A stretch of 47,458 bases of DNA from assembly GCF_002910905.1 (NCBI RefSeq), contig NZ_NEUE01000162.1:1-47458 (forward strand), in the 5' to 3' direction. This DNA comes from Streptomyces sp. SM11 (GTDB lineage Bacteria; Actinomycetota; Actinomycetes; Streptomycetales; Streptomycetaceae). Each line of letters opens with the position of its first letter. The first letter of the stretch is position 1. Below the pieces are notes generated by a model. The model did not search any database and had not been told where the DNA came from. It worked only from the letters and a program-made list of their open reading frames with translations. The position numbers were made by a program, and so were the translations under genes. This document shows, one piece after another, positions 1-8,576 of this stretch.

Positions 1-1052
1 ATGCCGCTCTGCGGGCCCGCCTGGTGCTGTGGACGGCCGAGGGGCGGCGACGCAAGGACATCGCCGAACTCGCAGGAGTCGCACCGAATACGGTGGACCG
101 CGCCAAGGCCCGTTACCTCGTGGGCGGGATTGCCCAACTGGCTTCCCGGAAACCCGGCGGCGGACGCGATCAGGTCCCCGCGACCACTCGGGCCCGGGTG
201 ATCGCATTGACGAAGACAACCCCGCCGACGGAATCGGGGCTGTCCCACTGGTCCACGCGGACGCTGGTCAATCACATGAAGCGGCGCGAGGGCATCTCGG
301 TGTCCTGGCACTACGTCGCCCGCATCTGGCGGGAGGAGAACCTCAAGCCGCACCGGAACGGCACCTTCAAGATCTCGAAGGACCCCGCATTCGCGGACAA
401 GGTCGCCGATGTCGTCGGCCTGTACCTGGCCCCGCCCGGCGGCGCGGTGGTGCTGTCCATTGACGAGAAGACGCAGATACAGGCGCTGGACCGAACCCAG
501 CCGGTACTGCCGGTCACCTTCGGCGCGGGCGAGAAGCGCACCCACGACTACGTACGGCACGGCACCACCAATCTGTTCGCCGCCCTCAATGTCCATACCG
601 GTGAGGTGACCGGCGAGTGCAGGCCGAGCCGGAACGGGGCAAGCTTCCTCGCCTTCCTGAAGAAGGCGACCAAGCCGCACGCCGGCAAGGAGATCCATGT
701 CGTCCTGGACAACCTGTCCACGCACACCACGCCGGAGGTGAAGGCATGGCTGGAGAAGAACCCCCACATCCGCTTCCACTTCACTCCCATCGGTTCCTCA
801 TGGTTGAACCAGATCGAGATCTGGTTCGGGATCCTGACTCGGCAGTCCATTCGCCGGGGCACGTTCTCCAGCGTCAACGTCCTGGTCAAGCAGATCCGCG
901 ACTACATCAACTCCTGGAACGAGGACGCGAATCCCTTCACCTGGACCGCGTCCGCCGAAGAGATCCTCGCGAAGGTCCGCGTCGTCCAGACCAACATGAA
1001 GAAACTCGTTAATAACAACTCAAACTGACACGATCAGGATCACGAGACACTA
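1..1052 (+). mobile_element. IS630-family insertion sequence, right part
   Basis: The element enters from the left edge and ends shortly after the transposase stop. Its right end is placed at about 1050 because the reading frame of a PLD/helicase gene resumes with family-typical residues exactly there, next to a TA dinucleotide in the string cactagctacc; IS630 elements insert at TA. The stretch 1027-1050 is the likely right terminal inverted repeat, but its partner lies outside the window, so the boundary is an inference. Confidence 0.7.
3..1028 (+). CDS. IS630-family transposase, 5' end outside window
   Basis: DDE transposase that would cut and paste its own element. The frame is open to the window edge (residues ALRARLVLWTAEG precede the GTG at 24), so the protein starts upstream. 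An N-terminal helix-turn-helix segment (RRKDIAELAGVAPNTVDRAK) is followed by the RNase H-like catalytic core: first Asp in LSIDEKTQ (about nt 460), second in VVLDNLSTH (about nt 705), and the Glu in SSWLNQIEIWF (about nt 815), the IS630 DDE pattern. The visible 341 codons are close to full family length, so only a short N-terminal piece is missing. It looks intact over this span. The element sits directly inside the next gene. Confidence 0.9.
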   Translation, partial: AALRARLVLWTAEGRRRKDIAELAGVAPNTVDRAKARYLVGGIAQLASRKPGGGRDQVPATTRARVIALTKTTPPTESGLSHWSTRTLVNHMKRREGISVSWHYVARIWREENLKPHRNGTFKISKDPAFADKVADVVGLYLAPPGGAVVLSIDEKTQIQALDRTQPVLPVTFGAGEKRTHDYVRHGTTNLFAALNVHTGEVTGECRPSRNGASFLAFLKKATKPHAGKEIHVVLDNLSTHTTPEVKAWLEKNPHIRFHFTPIGSSWLNQIEIWFGILTRQSIRRGTFSSVNVLVKQIRDYINSWNEDANPFTWTASAEEILAKVRVVQTNMKKLVNNNSN

Positions 1053-3755
1053 GCTACCGCTGATCGTGTCGATCTCCTCTGCGCGTTCGTCAAGTGGCAC
1101 GGTCTACGCATCCTAGAAAAATCCCTAACGTCTGCGCGCGAGCGCGGTATCCCGATCCGTGTCCTCACGACGACCTACATTGGCGCTACCGAACGGCGGG
1201 CACTAGACCGCCTAGTGCAAGACTTCGGCGCCGAGGTAAAGGTCAACTACGAACTCCGCTCCACTCGGCTGCACGCCAAGGCATGGCTTTTCCGGCGCTC
1301 CAGCGGTTTCGACACGGCATACGTCGGCAGCTCCAACCTATCCAAGGCGGCGCTCCTCGACGGACTCGAATGGAACGTCCGTCTGTCTTCGATCGCGACA
1401 CCATCAGTGATCCGCAAGTTCGAAGCGACCTTCGATGCCTATTGGAGTGATCCTGCGTTCGAGCCGTACGACCCTGACAAGGACGCGCAGCGACTCGACG
1501 ACGCCTTGTCGCATGCAGGCAGCAGCACCCGCCCTGGGGACCGAAGCATCACGTTGTCCGGCCTTGAAGTTCGCCCGTACCCGCACCAGCGGGACATGCT
1601 GGAACGGCTCCAAGTCGAGCGCACTGTGCATGACCGGCACCAGAACCTCCTTGTCGCCGCCACTGGGACCGGTAAGACCGTTATGGCGGCCCTGGATTAC
1701 AATCACCTACGCCAAACGCTCGGCCGTGATCCTCGTCTACTCTTCGTGGCTCATCGCAAGGAGATCCTTGAGCAGTCCTTGCGCGTCTATCAGAACGTCC
1801 TCGTCGATGCGAACTTCGGTGAGTTGCTCTTCGCTGACGAGAACCCCGACCGCTGGACCCATGTGTTCGCCAGCGTCCAGTCACTCACTTCGCAAGCACT
1901 AGGAAGATTCTCCCCAGATCAATTCGACGTGATCGTGATCGACGAGTTCCATCACGGCACGTCACCTACGTACCGCAAGATCTTGGACCATTTCAGGCCA
2001 CACGAGCTCCTTGGTCTCACGGCTACTCCGGAGCGCATGGATGGACTGAACATTCAAGATGAGTTCTTCGACGGGCGGATCGCCGCCGAAATGCGGCTAT
2101 GGGAAGCTCTGGAGAACGAACTCCTCAGCCCATTTCACTACTTTGGGATCACAGATAACACGGACATGAGCGCCATCGCATGGAAACGTGGCGCCTACGA
2201 TTCGACAGCCTTGAGTAATCTCTTCACTGGCAATGAAGCCCGCGCACGACTCGTCGCGCAGGCAGTGAAGGACAAGGTCACAGACCCAGGCTCTATGAAG
2301 GCCCTAGGGTTTTGCGTATCCGTCGCACACGCCCACTTCATGGCTGACTTCTTCCGACGAGCAGGACTCAACGCGGTTGCACTCTCTGGCGACACCTCAC
2401 GTCAAGAACGCAAGGCCGCACTCGATGACTTGCGTACCGGACATCTACAAGTCATCTTTTCCGTCGACCTCTTCAACGAGGGCCTCGATATTCCCGACGT
2501 TGACACCTTGCTCCTCCTCCGCCCGACCTCCAGCGCCACAGTCTTCTTGCAGCAGTTGGGCCGCGGGCTGCGGCGTACAGAAGACAAGGCAGTCCTTACC
2601 GTCCTGGACTTCATCGGTCAGCACCGTAAGGAGTTTCGCTTCGAGGAGCAGTTCCGCGCCCTGACCAACCTGACTCGCAACCGCCTGCTCAGCAATGTCG
2701 AGCAGGATTTCCCACGCCTACCTTCCGGCTGTCAGATCATCCTTGAGTCGAAGGCCAAGGAGCTGATCATTGACAACATCCGTGCACAGATCGCGGTCAA
2801 CGTAGCGCAGTTGGCGCGAGAGGTGGCTGCTTACGCGGAGCCGCGACTTGCGGACTTCCTTCGGGATAGCGGCCGGGAGCTCAAGGAGCTGTACCGCGGC
2901 AACGGAAATTCTTGGACTGGCCTGTTGCGCCGGGCCAAGCTTCTAGACCCGACAGGCCCTGAGGGCGAGTTGGCTCTCCTGAAACGGGTACCGGCGTTCC
3001 TTCATGTAGACGACCCACTGCGCGTTGCTGCCTACAGCAAGCTCCTAGCCGATGACGCTCCTGCCTACGAAGATCTCAGCGAGCAGGAGCAAGGGTACGC
3101 TCGCATGTTCTTCTTCTCTCTCTGGCCACTAGGAGGGGAATACCTGAGCTACCAAGCAGGCTTGGACACGCTCCGCCCCCAGCGAGCGTTCCGCGACGAG
3201 CTTCGTCAGGTACTCGTTCACGTCCTGGAGCAAGCTGACCACGTGCCGATCCCGCTTCTCGGGATGCACGCCAGCATCCCGCTGACCGTGCATGCTTCGT
3301 ACAGCCGCGAGGAGATCCTCCCTGCGCTGGGTCAGGCTGCCGTAGACGGCTTCAAACCCGGCCACTTTCGCGAGGGCGTGAAGTGGTGCGAGAGCATCCA
3401 GGCCGACGCTCTGTTCGTCACTCTGGAGAAGGATGAGAAAGACTTCTCACCCGAAACCCGATACAAGGACTACGCCCTCAATGACTCCTTGTTTCACTGG
3501 GAGTCACAGAACCAGACCTCGGAGAGCTCTCCCACAGGTCTCCGCTACCAGGAACACAGCGAAAAGGGCACCAGTGTGCTTCTCTTCGTTCGCCGCTACA
3601 AAAAGACGGACATCGGTGGACCCCAGCCCTGGATGCTATTGGGTACCGCTGAATATATTGAGCACTCGGGTAGCAAGCCCATGGGAATCACATGGAAGCT
3701 CACCCAGCAGATGCCAGCTGACGTATGGACCTACTCAGCGGTCGCGACAGCTTAG
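1050..3755 (+). pseudogene. 5'-truncated PLD nuclease / SF2 helicase / DUF3427 protein, interrupted by IS630
   Basis: Large helicase-nuclease of unknown cellular role; relatives occur singly and in accessory or defence-type regions. Domain order: a phospholipase-D-like domain whose remaining part reads VDLLCAFVKWHG and the HKD-type signature STRLHAKAWLF followed by GSSN; SF2 helicase core with Walker A ATGTGKT (nt ~1660), DEFH motif II (nt ~1941), TATPER motif III, and a C-terminal helicase lobe ending in QQLGRGLRR; then a C-terminal DUF3427 domain with FHWESQN and LFVRRY. The frame is open without an internal stop from immediately after the IS end, well upstream of the GTG at 1215, which lies inside the PLD domain and is not a native start. 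About 150 N-terminal residues are therefore displaced or lost by the insertion. Base composition is clearly lower in GC than the core genes to the right, suggesting acquired DNA. Confidence 0.85.
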
Positions 3756-4028
3756 ACCTGAATGCAGAAAAGCAGATAAAGGAAAGGACCCTGCCGAGGA
3801 TCCTACTTCCACTCGGAGTCACTAGAGAGGGGTTCGAAACCACCTGCCTTAACGCAACAGAGAGCTAGGCAACTGCGCGAGGGGAAATCGCGCACACTAG
3901 TGCCAGTGGCAAGATGCAGGTTCAAATTAACCCACGGTCGGAGCTAAGCACTGTTCAACAGACACTCACTTGGTTCAAGCATGTTGACAAAGTCTTGAAT
4001 AGCAAGTAAGCGCCTGTCAGGTTCTGGC
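3756..4028. other. Intergenic stretch, no gene seen
   Basis: Relatively AT-rich spacer between the helicase remnant and the DUF397 gene. No family-like reading frame, no complete tRNA and no clear repeat array. Two short strings (near 3830 and 3930) resemble a tRNA T arm but no cloverleaf can be built. Confidence 0.6.
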
Positions 4029-4060
4029 GCGTCAGCCGCCCAGAGCCGGGCGGCTGACGC
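4029..4060. terminator. Bidirectional stem-loop terminator
   Basis: Perfect 13-bp stem (arms 4029-4041 and 4048-4060, gcgtcagccgccc pairing with its complement) with a 6-nt loop, placed between two convergent genes. Confidence 0.75.
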
Positions 4061-4067
4061 TCTGATC

Positions 4068-4274
4068 TTAGATTCCGCAGCCGCTCTTTACTCCAGCCAC
4101 AAATTCCCCCCACGCAGCAGACGGGAAAACGACGGCTCCACGGTTGCGGTCCTTGGAGTCACCCACCGCGACACCTCCGTCCGGCACCGCCTGGAACTCG
4201 ACACACTGGCCTTGGGTGTCGCCACTGTAGGACGACTTGATCCATGCTTCGGTCGGGAGATCGTGCCGCATCAT
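4068..4274 (-). CDS. DUF397 domain protein (Scr1-type small partner)
   Basis: 68-residue protein of the DUF397 family. The core reads AWIKSSYSG, QCVEFQ, VAVGDSKD and AWGEFVAGV, which is the family signature. In Streptomyces these small proteins are typically encoded right behind a HTH/DUF5753 regulator and interact with it; some such pairs behave like toxin-antitoxin modules (Scr1/Scr2). The start at 4274 is chosen because an aagagg ribosome site lies 6 nt upstream and it falls 10 nt beyond the stop of the upstream regulator gene; a longer frame to 4310 would overlap that gene and lacks such a site. Co-transcription with the HTH gene is very likely. Confidence 0.9.
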   Translation of the reverse strand: MMRHDLPTEAWIKSSYSGDTQGQCVEFQAVPDGGVAVGDSKDRNRGAVVFPSAAWGEFVAGVKSGCGI

Positions 4275-4284
4275 CGTGAGCCTC

Positions 4285-5148
4285 TTACTCGTTATCAAGA
4301 TCCCGCGCAACGCGTGAGATCACATCCATGGACTGTCGCGAAGATAGAGCGGCTGCACGTAGCTGGTCAAAGGCACTGCGGTAGTTCTCTACAGCCCCAG
4401 TCTCTTCGAGGTACAGGCCGCCATCGAGATTGTCGAGGCCGACCACGTCCAGCTCCATCGGGTCCGGGTACGAGTACACGGTGAACGGACCATCCATGCC
4501 TACGTAGGCGCCCTGCGCGTACGGGATCACTTGTACTGCGATGCCAGGGCGGTCAGACGCCTCGACGAGGTTCCGTAGCTGTGCAGCGGTCACGGCAGGG
4601 CCTCCTACCTGACGATGAAGCACCGACTCGTCCAGTATGCAGAGGTACTGAGGCGCATCATCTCGATCAAAGATCGCCTGCCGAGCAAGACGAAGATCGA
4701 CGAGCGTCCGCACCTCCTCGTCGGTCATCCGCTTGCTCCCCGTACCTCGGATGACTGCCTCGGCGTACGCATCGATCTGAAGCAAGCCGGGAACCACGAC
4801 ACTTTGGTAGGCGTAGATCCGGACGGCGTCAGACTCCAGCGTGAGCCGCTCCTGGAAGTCCGGCTTGAGCTTGTCCGAGTGCTGCGACCACCAGCCCTTC
4901 TGCTTGCTCTGCCGCTGAAGGGCAAGCAGCGCCTCCCTCATAGGCAGATCGACCTGGTACATGTCGAGGAGAGTCTTCAGCTCCAGGGGCCGCAGCCCCT
5001 GCCTGCCGTTCTCGATACGACTCATCTTCGTCTTGTCGCCGTCGATGGTCTCGCCGGCCTGCTGAAGGCTGACGCCGGACTCCTCCCGGAGTCGGCGCAG
5101 TTCAGACCCCAGCCTCTTCTTTCGCACCTTCGGTTCCGGATGTGCCAC
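4285..5148 (-). CDS. XRE-type HTH regulator with DUF5753 domain
   Basis: DNA-binding protein of 287 residues. Residues ~13-70 form a Cro/cI helix-turn-helix (LRRLREESGVSLQQAGETI, then KMSRIENG); residues ~100-275 form the DUF5753 domain with SVVVPGLLQIDAYAEAVI and the hallmark ASDRPGIAVQVIPYAQGAY. This architecture, followed at once by a DUF397 gene, is one of the most duplicated regulator pairs in Streptomyces (relatives include whiJ- and bldB-associated loci). It starts with GTG at 5148 with a purine-rich gaaggga site 7 nt upstream. It probably binds its own upstream region, where repeated GTTGAG motifs occur. Specific targets cannot be read from the sequence. Confidence 0.92.
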   Translation of the reverse strand: MAHPEPKVRKKRLGSELRRLREESGVSLQQAGETIDGDKTKMSRIENGRQGLRPLELKTLLDMYQVDLPMREALLALQRQSKQKGWWSQHSDKLKPDFQERLTLESDAVRIYAYQSVVVPGLLQIDAYAEAVIRGTGSKRMTDEEVRTLVDLRLARQAIFDRDDAPQYLCILDESVLHRQVGGPAVTAAQLRNLVEASDRPGIAVQVIPYAQGAYVGMDGPFTVYSYPDPMELDVVGLDNLDGGLYLEETGAVENYRSAFDQLRAAALSSRQSMDVISRVARDLDNE

Positions 5149-5214
5149 CCGTCATTCCCTTCCTTCGCCGCGGACCAGTGTGCCGCATGAGGCTGATCAG
5201 ACCTCGTCATATGC

Positions 5215-5300
5215 CTGTTGAGCTTTCCAACTCTCACGAAATCTCAACGTTGAGCTTACTCATGTTGCGCCCAGTCGTCGTTTGGGTGCAGTCTGTTGAG
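5215..5300. promoter_or_regulatory. Repeated GTTGAG boxes and palindrome in a divergent promoter region
   Basis: The 311-bp gap between the HTH gene and the next rightward gene carries no gene. It holds gttgagctt at 5217-5225 and again at 5249-5257 (32 bp apart, about three helical turns), a perfect 12-bp palindrome ctcaacgttgag at 5243-5254 overlapping the second copy, and a third ctgttgag at 5293-5300. Candidate operator for the adjacent regulator; inference only. Confidence 0.4.
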
Positions 5301-5459
5301 CGACGGCAGCAGCCAGCTGACCTGAACTGAGCGGCTATAGGCGCTTGGTGACGGGTCGCAACCCGCTGCGCCGCGACGTCGCATGGGTGGCCCGCAAGTG
5401 GGTCCGCCGCCTATGCGTGGACATCCAATGCGCTACGCGCCTGGGCACAGGAGGTCGTG

Positions 5460-5978
5460 ATGACTCACCCCCCGATCAACAGTCCGCAAGAGGTGGCTGG
5501 CAATACGACGACTGAAAGGCCGCCTCTGGAAGTGATCCACGCAGAGCTCGCTGTACGCCGAGTCCTGGCATTCAAGTTGGGCACGACCACCCGCTCGGCA
5601 CTGAACGAGGCCGCTTCTTCGCTGCGCGAGTTGATCATCGCCTTTGCGGTCGAAATCTTCGCCGTGGAAGCAGATATGTCCTTCGCCGACCGTAGCTTCC
5701 GGCTCGAAGCGATCCACCTCGTTGACAACCCGCCATGTCCGACCGCCTTGTCCCACGAGGTCTACGCCTACGTCCGTGCTCAGGCACACGTGCTGCGGAA
5801 GCTCATTGTCATGATGCAGCAGCCAACAGAGCACTCGCATATGTCGGTTGCGACTCGCCCTCCGCTCCCCGTTCGGCCTCGGCCTACCCACAAGGCGGCT
5901 ACGGCCGAGCGCGCTGAGCCGTGCGCGGTACCTAGCGGACTCGCTCCGTCCCTTCCGAAGGCTGACGCCCATGAGTGA
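5460..5978 (+). CDS. Streptomyces hypothetical protein, possibly DUF6415-like
   Basis: 172-residue protein without a confidently recognised domain. It is mostly helical: residues ~22-60 (VIHAELAVRRVLAFKLG, then ELIIAFAVEIFAVE) and ~95-120 (EVYAYVRAQAHVLRKLIVMM) would form amphipathic helices; the last ~45 residues are Pro/Ala/Arg-rich and probably disordered. Layout and local phrases resemble the DUF6415 family of small Streptomyces proteins, but this is a weak impression. ATG at 5460 is preferred over GTG at 5457 because the strong aggagg site at 5449-5454 is 5 nt from the ATG and only 2 nt from the GTG. Its stop overlaps the start of the next small frame in atgagtga, so the two are probably translated together. 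Confidence 0.7.
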   Translation: MTHPPINSPQEVAGNTTTERPPLEVIHAELAVRRVLAFKLGTTTRSALNEAASSLRELIIAFAVEIFAVEADMSFADRSFRLEAIHLVDNPPCPTALSHEVYAYVRAQAHVLRKLIVMMQQPTEHSHMSVATRPPLPVRPRPTHKAATAERAEPCAVPSGLAPSLPKADAHE

Positions 5979-6060
5979 ACGCGCCCGCCAGATCGCCTAC
6001 GTCGTCTGCCTTGCCGCTATCGGCTCGTCGATCGTCGCGGCGGTGTGGTTCGAGCGATGA
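5971..6060 (+). CDS. 29-residue single-pass membrane peptide
   Basis: Very short frame starting with ATG inside the end of the preceding gene (8-nt overlap, atgagtga) and ending in TGA at 6060. It encodes a charged N-terminus MSERARQ, one hydrophobic segment IAYVVCLAAIGSSIVAAVWF, and a basic end. A gaagg ribosome site lies 9 nt upstream. The overlap and perfect membrane-segment organisation support translation. Function unknown; probably acts at the membrane with, or downstream of, the preceding protein. Confidence 0.5.
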   Translation: MSERARQIAYVVCLAAIGSSIVAAVWFER

Positions 6061-6864
6061 CGCCGTTGGCGTAGGCGCAAACAGGCCCACCACGTAGGGG
6101 CCGCAGACTCCTGCCCGGCTGTCTCCATGGACGGTCGGCAGCCGGGCGGGGCCAGGAGCACGACGGTGCGGAGACCGTATCTCCGCGACATCAGCACCGA
6201 AGGGACTCTCCCACTCGGTCATCTTGGTTCTTGCGTAGCCGATCGTGGATCCGGCATCTGCGTCAGCCTGTCCGGTCAGTCCCGAGATATCAACGACAAG
6301 GGGTCGACCTCCCTCCACTCCGTTGAGCCTGTTGTCCGTGAATGTGAACTCGGTGCCGACGACACTTCCCGACAAGGGGTTGGCGTAGTCAAGCTCTCCC
6401 GCCTTGGTCGCCGTCGCACACTCTTCTTCCATGATGTTGAGTTTCCTCACCATCAAGTTGAGCGACTCATCGATCTCTGGCCCCGCATTAGCTCCAGCGG
6501 TATGCACTTCACGCCAAGCGGCAACAAGGCCAAGCTGCTTCAGGATTCTCGTCATGGCTGCTTGAGGGACGTCTTCAGCCGGATCTATTCCTCGCACCAT
6601 GCGCGTGTACGCTGTCAGGATTGCTACTTTGTTGGCAGCGGCATACGTTACGGCGGCTTGCCTCCATTCGGCAGTGGCGTTTTCGCCGGTGGAAGGCGCC
6701 ATGAAGCGCTGGACCACCGCTCCCTCGGAATGTGCGGCCGTGGCGGAGGGAGCGTCGTGCCCGGCTGGGGTCGGCCCGGCTGCTGGGCGGGACAGCGCCC
6801 GCGTAGCGTTGGCTTCGGCTTCGCGTTCGAAGCGGTCGGAGGGGTCGGAGACCTTCAGTCCTGT

Positions 6865-6898
6865 GCCGTTGTCGGTTCCGGGCCGTTGTCGGTTCCGG
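6865..6898. repeat. 17-bp exact tandem duplication
   Basis: Two adjacent identical copies of gccgttgtcggttccgg at 6865-6881 and 6882-6898. Removing one copy restores a continuous DUF4157 reading frame, so the duplication is the lesion. Confidence 0.9.
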
Positions 6899-7589
6899 CG
6901 ACGGGGCCTCGGCGTTGCTGGATGACGTGGGTGAGTTCGTGGGCGAGGGTGTGCCTGTCACCTCCGCCGGCGCCGATGACGACATGGTGGCCGGAGGTGT
7001 AGGCGCGGGCGCCGACCTCGGCAGCCGATGCCTTGGCTGCGGCGTCGTTGTGGATGCGGACGTCGGAGAAGTCCGCGCCGAGCCGGGCTTCCATGTCGGT
7101 GCGGGTGGCGCTGTCCATCGGCCGGCCGGCCGCGCGCAGGACGTCCGGGACGGCCGAGCGCTGCACAGGGGGCTGTTCGGTCCGCTGGTGACCGCAGCCG
7201 TCGCCCTGACTGTGCTGGTCCTGGGCAGGCAGGTGACCGGCGGTCTGCAGCATCTGGACGACAGCCGCATTGCCGATCGTGCTCTGCCTGGCAAGGAGCC
7301 CGGTGACCGGTTATTCCGCCTGCGGCCGCAGCCGCGCGGGCCGGGGCACGCTTGTGCTCCTCGTTGGACTTTCCGGGACCATCCTGACTGCGCATGGGAG
7401 CCTCTTCATCGCTAAGAACGTGACTCTTCCTGCATATACGGGGCACGGCTCCGGTTCCAGGTACTAGAGGGCACAGTTGAGTGGCCGGACGGGCGCCGGT
7501 AGCCGCGGTGTGGAGACCGGAACCTGATTCCCCTGGTCATTCGTCTTGTGAGGCGGGAAGCGGGAAGCGGACCGAGCGGGCGGGAAGAC

Positions 7590-8576
7590 ATGGCGGAGCG
7601 GGCAGGACCTGGGGGGGCATCGATGGCGACGCCGGTTGCGCCGGGCGCGGGAGGCGGCCGACGGGGGCGGGGGGTCGCCGCGCTCGCCGTGGTCGTGGCC
7701 GGGGTGCTGGCGTTCCATCGGGTCGTGCCCAACCGGCCGGGAAGGGTCGGGAGTCTGCTGGAGTCCTTCCTGCCCTGGGCCGGAGTCCTCGTCGTCGTGC
7801 TGTTGATCGGCGTCCTGGTCCGGCGGTCCGCCGTCGCGCTGGTGGCCCTGCTGCTGCCCGTGGGGGTCTGGGTGCACCTCTTCGGCGGGCTGTTGCTGCC
7901 CGCCGAAGAGGCCGGCGGGCAGGAGCTCGTCGTCGTGCAGCACAACGTCAGTGATGAGAACCGTGATCCGGCGGGTACCGCACGTGCCCTGATCGAGGCC
8001 GGGGCCGACCTCGTCGCGCTGGAGGAGCTGGTGGTCCCGCAGCTGGCGGTGTACGAGAAGGCTCTCGCCCCGGACTATCCGCACCACGTCGTCCGGGGCA
8101 CGGTCGGGCTCTGGTCCAAGTACCCGCTCAGTGGCGAGTGGTTGGTGGACATCAAGCCCCCGGCCATCGCGGACGGGTGGAGTCGCGGGGTGCGTGCCGT
8201 GGTCCACTCGCCGTACGGGGAGGTCGCGGCGTACGTCGCCCATCTGCCCTCCGTCCGGGTCGGGGCGGGTGGGCTCGCTTCCGCCTCGCGGGACGAGAGC
8301 GCCGAGCTGCTGGGGCGCGCCCTCGACGGCGAGCCGGTCGATACGGTGATTCTGCTCGGGGACCTCAACGGGGCCGTGGAGGACCGGGGGCTGAGCCCTC
8401 TCACCTCACGGTTGGACGTCGCCGAGCGCGGGTTCGCCTTCAGCTTCCCGGCCGCCTTCCCGCTGGTGCGGATCGATCAGGTCATGGCCCGCTCAGCCAC
8501 CGTGGGCCACATCCGCACCCTGCCCGTCACCGGCAGCGACCATCTGCCCGTCGTCGCCCGCGTCGCCCTGGGATGA
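7590..8576 (+). CDS. Membrane-anchored endonuclease/exonuclease/phosphatase family protein (VanJ-like)
   Basis: EEP-fold phosphohydrolase with an N-terminal membrane anchor. Three hydrophobic segments (GVAALAVVVAGVLAF, WAGVLVVVLLIGVLV and SAVALVALLLPVGVWVHLF) precede the catalytic domain. EEP motifs: VVVQHNVSDEN (metal-binding Asn), ALEE, ILLGDLNGAV (DLN), and GSDHLPVVARV at the C-terminus (SDH catalytic His). This layout matches the VanJ family, whose S. coelicolor member affects teicoplanin resistance, probably by acting on lipid-linked phosphates outside the membrane. Start is ambiguous: GTG 7548, ATG 7590 or ATG 7623 (the last has a gggggg stretch 5 nt upstream). The 3' end overlaps the convergent neighbour by 84 bp. 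No van genes are nearby, so a resistance role is not claimed. Confidence 0.82.
   Translation: MAERAGPGGASMATPVAPGAGGGRRGRGVAALAVVVAGVLAFHRVVPNRPGRVGSLLESFLPWAGVLVVVLLIGVLVRRSAVALVALLLPVGVWVHLFGGLLLPAEEAGGQELVVVQHNVSDENRDPAGTARALIEAGADLVALEELVVPQLAVYEKALAPDYPHHVVRGTVGLWSKYPLSGEWLVDIKPPAIADGWSRGVRAVVHSPYGEVAAYVAHLPSVRVGAGGLASASRDESAELLGRALDGEPVDTVILLGDLNGAVEDRGLSPLTSRLDVAERGFAFSFPAAFPLVRIDQVMARSATVGHIRTLPVTGSDHLPVVARVALG

Larger units (their letters stand above)
5932..7395 (-). pseudogene. DUF4157 (eCIS core domain) protein, broken by two frameshifts
   Basis: DUF4157 proteins carry a metallopeptidase-like HExxH motif and are associated with extracellular contractile injection systems and toxin cargos. 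The gene starts with ATG at 7395 (gaagagg site 5 nt upstream). The frame first reads to GGITG, then shifts around 7299-7310, after which LLARQSTIGNAAVVQML follows in another frame, then the DUF4157 core: ARLGADFSDVRIHND, GARAYTSGHHVVIGAG and LAHELTHVIQQ (HELTH motif). At 6865-6898 an exact 17-bp tandem duplication shifts the frame again and gives a stop at 6855. Past it the family-typical VSDPSDRFEREAEANA resumes, followed by a ~160-residue C-terminal region of unknown function (to about nt 6190). The true C-terminus is uncertain; the 5932 stop is only the end of the open frame and overlaps a rightward small gene. Confidence 0.75.

Noticed and set aside
3815..3960. tRNA or att-site remnant (ggggttcgaaacc and aggttcaaattaaccc look like T arms)
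   Set aside because: No acceptor, D or anticodon stems can be built around either string and neither repeats near tRNA-Leu.
4068..5148. New toxin-antitoxin system
   Set aside because: The HTH/DUF5753-DUF397 pair is a known, highly duplicated Streptomyces module.
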